Source: Methanoregulaceae archaeon
GTDB lineage: Archaea > Halobacteriota > Methanomicrobia > Methanomicrobiales > Methanospirillaceae
DNA: 6,687 nt
Direction: 5' to 3'
Assembly (NCBI GenBank): GCA_013331215.1
Contig: DUGU01000127.1
Coordinates: 1-6,687 of the forward strand
Shown here: positions 1 through 5,198 of the stretch, piece after piece
Position numbering within the stretch: position 1 is the first letter of the stretch
Layout: every line of letters starts with the position of its first letter
Made by a program: the position numbers and the translations under genes
The notes under the pieces: generated by a model
Seen by the model: the letters and a program-made list of their open reading frames with translations, nothing else
The model's database searches: none
What the model was told of the DNA's origin: nothing

Positions 1-645
1 ACGCGCCACGACATCCTGAACCAGCTGACAGTCCTGCTCGGATCGCTCGAACTGGCCGGCACGGCGGAGAGCACCAAGGAGCTCGCCTGGTTCCTGGGCC
101 GCTCGCGCGAGGCGGCGTGGGCGATTCAGCGCTTGGCCGAGTTCACGCGAGACTATCAGGAGATCGGCCAGGGACTCCCGAGGTGGGTCTCGGTGACGGC
201 GCTGGTCCGGCGCGCCGCCGACTCCTTCGGGGGACGATCGGTGACCATCGAGATCCCGAACGCGGAGTGGGAGATCCGGGCAGACCCGTTGATCGAGCAG
301 GTCTTCTATAACCTGATCGAGAACGCGCTCCGCCACGGCGGCACGGTCGGGCGCGTGCGATTCTCGGTCGAGACGCAACCTGCGGGGGGGCTCATGATCG
401 TCTGCGAAGACGACGGTACGGGCGTCCCTATCAACGAGAAAGAGCGGATCTTCGAGCGCGGGTACGGTCGGAACACGGGCCTCGGACTCTACCTCTCGGC
501 CGAGATCCTCGCCACGACAGGCATGACCATCGCCGAGACGGGACGTCCGGGGATCGGGGCCCGTTTCGAGATACGCGTGCCGTACGGAACCTGCCGTATT
601 GTGCGCGGCCCCGGTCGGGAAGAACTCCTGATGCACAACAGCTGA
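1..645 (+). CDS. Sensor histidine kinase, C-terminal part (5' end outside window)
   Basis: This is the catalytic part of a two-component histidine kinase; it would autophosphorylate on His and pass phosphate to a response regulator. Frame 1 is open from the first base, giving 214 residues before the TGA. The H-box sits at the very start (RHDILNQL, phosphoacceptor His at visible residue 3), followed by a short dimerisation helix pair. The HATPase_c fold follows: N-box with Asn104 and Asn108 (NLIENALRHGG), G1-box DDGTG at 138-141, F-box IFERGYG near 150-156, and G2-box TGLGL at 159-163. The ATP lid is short, as in many archaeal kinases. An in-frame TTG at 133 is not the start, because the H-box lies upstream of it. 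The N-terminal sensor domains (probably PAS, membrane or Cache) are outside the window. The gene is convergent with the next one and no cognate regulator is visible. The kinase assignment is secure; the signal sensed is unknown. Confidence 0.93.
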   Translation, partial: TRHDILNQLTVLLGSLELAGTAESTKELAWFLGRSREAAWAIQRLAEFTRDYQEIGQGLPRWVSVTALVRRAADSFGGRSVTIEIPNAEWEIRADPLIEQVFYNLIENALRHGGTVGRVRFSVETQPAGGLMIVCEDDGTGVPINEKERIFERGYGRNTGLGLYLSAEILATTGMTIAETGRPGIGARFEIRVPYGTCRIVRGPGREELLMHNS

Positions 646-668
646 GACGGGCGCGTCGGCGATCGCGG

Positions 669-704
669 CCGGCGCGGTCGTCCCGCCGAGGGAGCCGGCG
701 CCGG
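669..704. other. GC-only inverted repeat in the convergent gap
   Basis: The 66-base gap between two convergent stop codons (646-711) contains CCGGCGC at 669-675 and its reverse complement GCGCCGG at 698-704, a 7-bp stem with a 22-base loop. The right arm lies inside the 10-bp palindrome CCGGCGCCGG (695-704). No oligo-T run follows on either strand, so this is not a typical archaeal terminator. Such GC palindromes arise easily in this composition. It may help separate the two converging transcripts, but that is a guess. Confidence 0.25.
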
Positions 705-711
705 GATTTCC

Positions 712-2628
712 TTAGGCCGCGCAGTCCTTGAACGTCCCCGCGCAGACGATATAATCACGGCCGTCGCTGCCCCGGACGAGCCGACAGTAGGTGGTCTTCA
801 GCGAGAGGCGGCTCTCGTTGATGTTCACGTACACGTAGTCGACCCAGCCCGATCCCTTCACCGTCGCCGTCGCCAGGATCTCGTCGCGGAACGCCTTTCC
901 GGCCACGTCGGTCCTGCCCCGATAGTTCTGTCCGACGAGCCGGTAGTTGCCCGCATGCGCGACCATGGTCAGGTTCGTATCGTAGGCGAAGGCGTAGACC
1001 TCGGGATCGGCCGGATCGCGGTACGGGGAGACACCGGCGTTGATCGTCCGGAAGGTGCCGGGAGCATCCGCGGCGATCCTCTCCGCCGTCAGGTTGACGA
1101 GCATCATCGCACCAGTTCTGTTCGCCTTCGCCTCCGTGCACTCGACCCCGACGTAGTTATAGAGGATCCGTTCGTACGGTGCAATCCCTGCGGCGTCTTT
1201 CTCGGTCTTCAGCGCGGCAAGGCTCTGGTTGAACGCCTGGACCACGCTCGGGGAGATGTTCCGGTTGAACGCGAAGTACATGTCGCGCTCCCCCAGCGTC
1301 CGGACGATCTCGAACCGGTTCGGATCGGCGCCGTATCGAGCGAGGAGGGCTCTGGCCGTGATAAGCGGGTACGCGATAGCGTCCGCGTCGCCGTTCCGCA
1401 GCGCCGCGACGAGCGCCGCCGGGTCCGTCTCGCTCAGAATGGCGCTATCGGGGACACCGAGGGCGCGGAGGTAGGTGCCGGCCGCGTCGTCGCGCATGGT
1501 GACGATCCGGTACCGGGCGAGATCGTCGCCTCGGACCATCCGGTCGCGATCGGCCAGCACCACATATTGAAGGCGGGCGATCGGTCCGGCCCAGCGGAAG
1601 AGACCCTCACGGTCCTCCGTCCGCGCGGTCGAGAAGACGACCGTCTCGTTTCGATTCAGCACCATGCGGTAGGCGTCGGTCCAGGACGTGAGCCGGAGCT
1701 GGTCGGGCAGGAGGGTCAGGTTGAACTGTCCGATCACCGCACGCAGCATGTCGGGTCCGATCCCCGTGATCGTGCCGTTCGCGCGGGAGTTGAGTGGCGG
1801 GTACTCCTCTGTCAGGAATATGGTCCGAGCCAGACTCACCTCCGGGAGATACCACCCGAAGATGCGATCCCTCACCGTGACATTGTCGGTGTCATGTTCA
1901 ACCGAGAGCCGGTCCAGCGCGGCCTGAAAACGCGCCACGGTCTCATCCGAAGTGTTGCGGTTGAACGCGAAGTAGGTCTGGTATTCGGAGAGCGTGAAGA
2001 CCGGCTGGATACGGAGCGGGTTTCCCCCCGTGCTGCCGGCGAGCTGCTGGCCGGGCAGCTCCCCGTAAGCGAAGAGGTCGATCTCGCCTGCATCAAGCCA
2101 CTCGACCAGGGCCTCCTGCTGCTCTGCGATCCGAAGCTGCGAATCGGGAACTCCGAGATCGCGGAGCTTCTGGACAGCCGCGTCGTTCCGTACCACCCCG
2201 ATTCGGTGGGTCGAGAGTTCCGACGCGGAGGCGATAGTGATATTGCGCTGGCGCAGCCCGAAGAGGACCGCCCGCTCCGGGTGGATGGGACCGGCCCACT
2301 TGAAGAGATTCTCGCGCGATGGCAGCCGGGATGTGGCGAACAGGACCGTCCCGGGTTCGGACAATGTCCGGTTGTAGGCTACATCCCACTGTAGAAACTG
2401 GACCTCGGTTGCCGTCTGGCCGGTCCCGAGTCGTCGCAACGTCTCGTTGAGTAAATCGATCGCGATTCCGGCTTGTCCGCCCTCCTCGTGGTAGTTGAAG
2501 GGCGGGTACTCCTCGGTCAGAAAGACCAGTTTCTCGGCCTTCGGCGCCGGCAGCGCCGTACATCCGGCGAGGCACAGACCGAGCAGGACCAAGGCCGCAG
2601 CTGCGATAAAGAGTCCTTGCGAGTTCAT
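712..2628 (-). CDS. Lipoprotein with tandem family-3 solute-binding domains and a C-terminal Cache-like domain
   Basis: A 638-residue exported protein predicted to bind small ligands outside the cell. Residues 1-23 are a lipoprotein signal with lipobox LAGC (Cys23 lipidated). Two solute-binding family 3 (SBP_bac_3, Venus flytrap) domains follow, about 33-262 and 268-493. Each opens with FLTEEYPP and has a matching R-E-x-LF-[KR]-WAGPI segment (Arg105 and Arg340, where family members place the Arg that holds an amino-acid carboxylate) and a YFAFNRN motif near the end. Residues 497-638 resemble a Cache domain (VYAFAYDTN at 544-552, CAGTF near the end) and contain four Cys. There is no membrane helix after the signal and no kinase or permease domain. 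The reading frame extends upstream to 2799, but the ATG at 2628 is chosen because the signal peptide begins there. Sequons such as NIT, NTS and NLT fit export. Likely ligands are amino acids or similar molecules; a sensor or transport partner is not visible. Transporter-binding and sensory roles are both possible. Confidence 0.88.
   Translation of the reverse strand: MNSQGLFIAAAALVLLGLCLAGCTALPAPKAEKLVFLTEEYPPFNYHEEGGQAGIAIDLLNETLRRLGTGQTATEVQFLQWDVAYNRTLSEPGTVLFATSRLPSRENLFKWAGPIHPERAVLFGLRQRNITIASASELSTHRIGVVRNDAAVQKLRDLGVPDSQLRIAEQQEALVEWLDAGEIDLFAYGELPGQQLAGSTGGNPLRIQPVFTLSEYQTYFAFNRNTSDETVARFQAALDRLSVEHDTDNVTVRDRIFGWYLPEVSLARTIFLTEEYPPLNSRANGTITGIGPDMLRAVIGQFNLTLLPDQLRLTSWTDAYRMVLNRNETVVFSTARTEDREGLFRWAGPIARLQYVVLADRDRMVRGDDLARYRIVTMRDDAAGTYLRALGVPDSAILSETDPAALVAALRNGDADAIAYPLITARALLARYGADPNRFEIVRTLGERDMYFAFNRNISPSVVQAFNQSLAALKTEKDAAGIAPYERILYNYVGVECTEAKANRTGAMMLVNLTAERIAADAPGTFRTINAGVSPYRDPADPEVYAFAYDTNLTMVAHAGNYRLVGQNYRGRTDVAGKAFRDEILATATVKGSGWVDYVYVNINESRLSLKTTYCRLVRGSDGRDYIVCAGTFKDCAA
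1150..2532 (-). repeat. Internal tandem duplication: two solute-binding domains in one gene
   Basis: The two flytrap-domain coding segments lie at about 1843-2532 (domain 1) and 1150-1827 (domain 2). They share motifs at a regular offset of 232-235 codons. Identity is also visible in the DNA: CGGTTGAACGCGAAGTA occurs at 1262-1278 and 1958-1974 (on the plus strand), and GGCGGGTACTCCTC at 1796-1809 and 2501-2514. Elsewhere the copies have diverged strongly, so this is an old domain duplication and not a recent one. Confidence 0.8.
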
Positions 2629-3049
2629 AGTCACACGTGAACGTGGTGATATTGGCAAGAGAGGACTTATTGTTGGCGAAAGCCGTTGCCACTCCCACCG
2701 AAGAAGCTCTATCATACCGATAGACGATCCCTCTTCATGCGACGCCTGGTACGGTTGATCCATCCTCGGTACCGCGTTTATCCCCCCCTTCGCCGTCACG
2801 CCCGGTGGTCCCGCCCTTCCTTTCTGTCCGGATGGTGTATCCGAATGGGATCAACGCATTACCGTATCTCGATCTCGCCGGCGCCGGGTTCGCGAATGCC
2901 GGACCAGTGTACGATTTCCGAGGCCGAGAGTTCGCACCGAGCAGGTTGTGCTCATTCGACGCCGCATTGACGAACGTTTCCCTTGCTCGATAGATTCGAA
3001 CGCTCCCGGAGTTGGAATGGAGGAGAAGGCGTGAAGAAAAAACGAAGCA
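2629..3049. other. 421-base intergenic region without a convincing gene
   Basis: This gap lies upstream of the flytrap lipoprotein gene and downstream of the CBM6 gene. Short open frames cross it on both strands (for example + 2805-2993 and - 2851-3093), but none has a ribosome binding site or recognisable protein composition. Weak TATA-like stretches on the minus strand are CCAATATC (2648-2655) and CAATAAG (about 2666-2672); neither is strong. Near the start codon the plus strand has CACGTG at 2634-2639. Further elements are a C7 tract (2782-2788), a repeat of the palindrome CCGGCGCCGG (2878-2887) and a small hairpin GAGCA/TGCTC (2939-2953). No tRNA-like cloverleaf was found. Confidence 0.5.
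3037..3042 (-). terminator. Oligo-T terminator of the CBM6 protein gene
   Basis: On the minus strand the TGA stop is followed 7 bases later by T6 and then a pyrimidine-rich stretch (TTCTTCACG). Archaeal RNA polymerase terminates at U-rich tracts without needing a hairpin, and this one is correctly placed just after the stop codon. Confidence 0.55.
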
Positions 3050-5038
3050 TCAGGGACGGAACTCAAACCAGTCCAGGTTCTGCGCGTCGCCAACGAACTG
3101 GACCCGCAGACGATGCGTGCCCTTTGGCAGTGGAACCGAAACTGTCACGGTCTGCCACGTATCGAAACCTCCGGTCCGGGGTACGGCAACGGTCGCGCGG
3201 TGAACCGAATCCACAAGGACACGGACCTGCCGTCCCACCCAGGGACTCGCCACCCGGAACGAGGCGCGGTAAGAAGCGCTCCTCCCGATCGTCAGCGTGT
3301 ACTCGAGCCACTCGGACGACTTGACCCAACCGACATTGTACGCGGACCCCCCGCGTTCGATGTCGACGTCGTTCGCGCGGTAGACGCCGCCCTGATTCCC
3401 GGGGGTCCGGTCGAACCATGCGATACCCGAAGCGCCCGTGTCGTAGTCCTCGGCCTCGACCCGGCCCGGTGTCGGATGAGGTCGATAGGGCTGGCGCATT
3501 GGCGTCGGGACAGGGGCGATTGTGGTCGGGGGCGCCGTGATCGTCGGTGTCGGGGTCGGAGCACTGCCCACGTCGAACGGCAGCTCCTCGTGCGTACCGT
3601 TGATGAAGGCCCCCGTCTCGTCACGTGCATCGAGGCGGAGCAGATACCGTCCGGGTTTCACCCCCGCCCCGATCCGACCGCCAAACTCGTACGTCGAGTA
3701 GACGATGTCGGTCGGTTTTTCGGGGTTGGTCCGTCGCCCGAGCGCGACGGGAATGGTCGAGGCGGCGATCGTGGTGCCGCGTTCGTCGAGGAGGGACCAG
3801 GCCACTCCGGCAATCCGGTTTGTGGGAATACCGTCCCGGCCGGACGGACCGGGGATGACAGTGGCCGGAATCGGCGCGACCACACCGTAGAGAAGGCAAC
3901 CCTCGCCGGACGCGACCGCGATTCCGTTGTTCGGCGAGAGGTCCAGCCGCTTTGGAGTCGTGTCGGCGAGATCGACCACCGGGTCGAGAGAGTTTACGGG
4001 ACGAAGCTCGGCCCGGGTCAGAGCGAGCCGATCCCCGATTGCGAAGACGGAGAGGGTCGAGTTGAAGGAGACGCGGGTTCCGTTCTCCTGGGCGACATAG
4101 GTATAGATCGGTTCGCCGGCCGCGTAGTAGTGGTACACGGTCCGGGGAGAGTCGGCAAGACCCGTCCGGATGATCGTCGCGGTCTCGACCGTGTACGTGG
4201 CCGAATAGTTGCGCACGTCGTAGAGGAAGAGGTCGTTCTCGGCAACCCCCGTTGTATCGATCAGCGTCCCGGGGCAGTCGTTCGATACCTCGATGGCATC
4301 GTTCGAGACCCACCGGCCGGGGATCACATAGCCATCGCTGTTCCAGTAGAAGTACCCGGGGAAGGAATCGAAGTAGATGCGGTAGTCGTGCTCCCGGGCG
4401 AACGCGGTCAGACGGTCTTTCTGGGCCGTCGGCGAGAATCGTCCGAGAGCCGCATGGGTCTTTCCGAGGGTGATCCGCTTCTCGGCCATAAGGTTCGCGA
4501 GCCCGCCCGATAGGCCCGTTACCCGGATCGTGTAATCGCCGGCAACGAGGTCCTCGAGCGGTCGGCCCTCCCTATCCGTGTAGTTCGTATCGAACGACTT
4601 CGTTACGCCGCCCAGGATGACGCCGGAGTAGTACTGCGGGGTTACAACGACTTTGTTCCAGGTCTCGCCCAGACCTCCCGGCTCTCGGACAAGGTCCGGG
4701 ACCATCACCGTCCCCTTCGAGGTGCCGTTCGGGTAGTCGGCCGCGATCGCCGAGATAGGTGTCGTGCCGTTCACGGGGTCGACATGGCTCTCAAGCGACC
4801 GTACTGGAGTCCCGGCAATATCTGTTCCGCGGAAGAGCTCGATCCGCACGTCTCCAGGCACCACGATTCCAGCCGGAATCGCTCCTGTCACATAGAAGTC
4901 CCGGCACTCGGCCATGACGGTCTCGTTCTCCGAGGGGTGATCGATCGTGAGAGTCGCAGCGGTCGCGGGGCCGATGAGCAGGAAAAGTCCCAGCGCTAAG
5001 AAAAGGTAGCAAGGACAGTGAGTATTCAATTCCGCCAC
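3050..5038 (-). CDS. Secreted or surface protein with C-terminal CBM6 carbohydrate-binding module
   Basis: A protein of about 662 residues, exported by an N-terminal signal segment (hydrophobic core about 11-23, likely cleavage near PATA-A at 24-28). Residues 29-491 form a large region I cannot assign to a named family. It has beta-rich composition, many sequons and a striking aromatic stretch at about 218-252 (IYFDSFPGYF, then GRWVSNDAIEV). Three Cys, at 45, 255 and 381, might pair. Residues 492-524 are a Pro/Thr linker. Residues 525-662 are a typical CBM6 beta-sandwich: VEAEDYD opening, Trp541, GWVKSSEWLEY (Trp577), FDTWQTV (Trp628) and a closing NLDWFEF (Trp657). CBM6 modules bind polysaccharides and usually accompany glycoside hydrolases, but no hydrolase is evident here. 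There is no C-terminal anchor, so it is secreted or held by an uncleaved signal. The stop TAG directly precedes the GTG at 5038. TTG at 5029 is a good alternative start because AGGTGG lies 5 bases before it. Confidence 0.85.
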   Translation of the reverse strand: MAELNTHCPCYLFLALGLFLLIGPATAATLTIDHPSENETVMAECRDFYVTGAIPAGIVVPGDVRIELFRGTDIAGTPVRSLESHVDPVNGTTPISAIAADYPNGTSKGTVMVPDLVREPGGLGETWNKVVVTPQYYSGVILGGVTKSFDTNYTDREGRPLEDLVAGDYTIRVTGLSGGLANLMAEKRITLGKTHAALGRFSPTAQKDRLTAFAREHDYRIYFDSFPGYFYWNSDGYVIPGRWVSNDAIEVSNDCPGTLIDTTGVAENDLFLYDVRNYSATYTVETATIIRTGLADSPRTVYHYYAAGEPIYTYVAQENGTRVSFNSTLSVFAIGDRLALTRAELRPVNSLDPVVDLADTTPKRLDLSPNNGIAVASGEGCLLYGVVAPIPATVIPGPSGRDGIPTNRIAGVAWSLLDERGTTIAASTIPVALGRRTNPEKPTDIVYSTYEFGGRIGAGVKPGRYLLRLDARDETGAFINGTHEELPFDVGSAPTPTPTITAPPTTIAPVPTPMRQPYRPHPTPGRVEAEDYDTGASGIAWFDRTPGNQGGVYRANDVDIERGGSAYNVGWVKSSEWLEYTLTIGRSASYRASFRVASPWVGRQVRVLVDSVHRATVAVPRTGGFDTWQTVTVSVPLPKGTHRLRVQFVGDAQNLDWFEFRP
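3053..3466 (-). other. CBM6-coding segment
   Basis: This is the part of the preceding gene that encodes the carbohydrate-binding module (residues 525-662). It is set off from the N-terminal region by a Pro/Thr linker coded at 3467-3565. The order of the motifs EAEDY, EWLEY, TWQTV, KGTHRLRV and LDWFEF matches the CBM6 family from end to end, so the module looks complete. The ligand cannot be read from sequence. Confidence 0.85.
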
Positions 5039-5040
5039 CT
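5035..5040 (-). promoter_or_regulatory. Ribosome binding site candidate that decides the CBM6 gene start
   Basis: The minus strand reads AGGTGG here, a good match to the archaeal anti-Shine-Dalgarno target, 5 bases upstream of TTG (5029-5027). The same bases contain the GTG (5038-5036) that gives the longest frame. If the motif is a real ribosome binding site, translation starts at TTG and the protein begins MNTHCPCY. If the transcript is nearly leaderless, GTG may be used. Confidence 0.4.
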
Positions 5041-5064
5041 AACTGGATCTCTTCCCGGCCAGTC

Positions 5065-5072
5065 GATAAAAG
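5065..5072 (-). promoter_or_regulatory. TATA-like box for the CBM6 protein gene
   Basis: The minus strand reads CTTTTATC, resembling the archaeal TATA box, within otherwise GC-rich DNA. Its centre is about 30 bases upstream of the GTG. Archaeal transcription normally begins about 26 bases from the box, which would give a start near 5042 and a leader of only a few bases. No clear BRE was seen upstream. Confidence 0.4.
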
Positions 5073-5137
5073 ATTGCCATGCTTCTTGTCCGGCCCTGCC
5101 GATGACGGCCGTACGACGGCTTCCCCCCGATCTCTCC

Positions 5138-5159
5138 CGGCCGACAGAAGTCGGGGCCG
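5138..5159 (+). other. Hairpin in the upstream region of the triple-Cache gene
   Basis: CGGCC-GAC, loop AGAA, GTC-(GG bulge)-GGCCG forms an 8-bp stem with a 2-base bulge, ending 39 bases before the ATG. It could fold in DNA or in an RNA leader, or be a protein binding site. GC-rich chance pairing cannot be excluded. Confidence 0.3.
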
Positions 5160-5168
5160 AGTCGAAAC

Positions 5169-5180
5169 GGAGATATCTCC
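5169..5180 (+). promoter_or_regulatory. Perfect 12-bp palindrome, possible operator
   Basis: GGAGATATCTCC is identical to its reverse complement. It lies between the hairpin and the ribosome binding site of the triple-Cache gene and is one of the few AT-containing elements there, preceded by CGAAAC. Its central GATATC could also serve as a weak TATA box. However, transcription from it would begin at about the start codon, which conflicts with the ribosome binding site downstream. An operator for a dimeric regulator is therefore the more consistent reading. Confidence 0.35.
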
Positions 5181-5187
5181 ACCCGCA

Positions 5188-5191
5188 GGAG
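5188..5191 (+). promoter_or_regulatory. Ribosome binding site of the triple-Cache lipoprotein gene
   Basis: GGAG ends 7 bases before the ATG at 5199. It supports this ATG, which also begins directly at a lipoprotein signal peptide. Confidence 0.65.
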
Positions 5192-5198
5192 TACATTT

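Noticed and set aside
955..2394. 479-codon plus-strand open frame opposite the flytrap lipoprotein gene
   Set aside because: It is an antisense shadow. The translation is Arg/Asp/Gly/Val-rich with no domain, signal or ribosome binding site, while the opposite strand carries a clear multi-domain lipoprotein.
712..2628. Ordinary ABC transporter substrate-binding protein with its transport operon
   Set aside because: No permease or ATPase gene is adjacent within the window, and the tandem domains plus Cache are atypical. The transport role is not excluded, only unsupported here.
2629..2799. N-terminal extension of the flytrap lipoprotein to the start at 2799
   Set aside because: The extra 57 residues would bury the lipoprotein signal, which starts exactly at the ATG at 2628 and ends in a proper lipobox.
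2805..2993. Small plus-strand open frame in the long gap
   Set aside because: GTG start without ribosome binding site, no hydrophobic or conserved pattern, and overlapping alternative frames of similar quality.
2977..3016. GTTCGAATC-like sequence on the minus strand, resembling a tRNA T-arm
   Set aside because: The flanking bases do not form the 5-bp T stem, and no anticodon or acceptor stem could be found around it.
3113..4513. 466-codon plus-strand open frame opposite the CBM6 gene
   Set aside because: Low-complexity, Arg/Gly/Val-rich translation without motifs. It is explained by GC-rich codon use of the real minus-strand gene.
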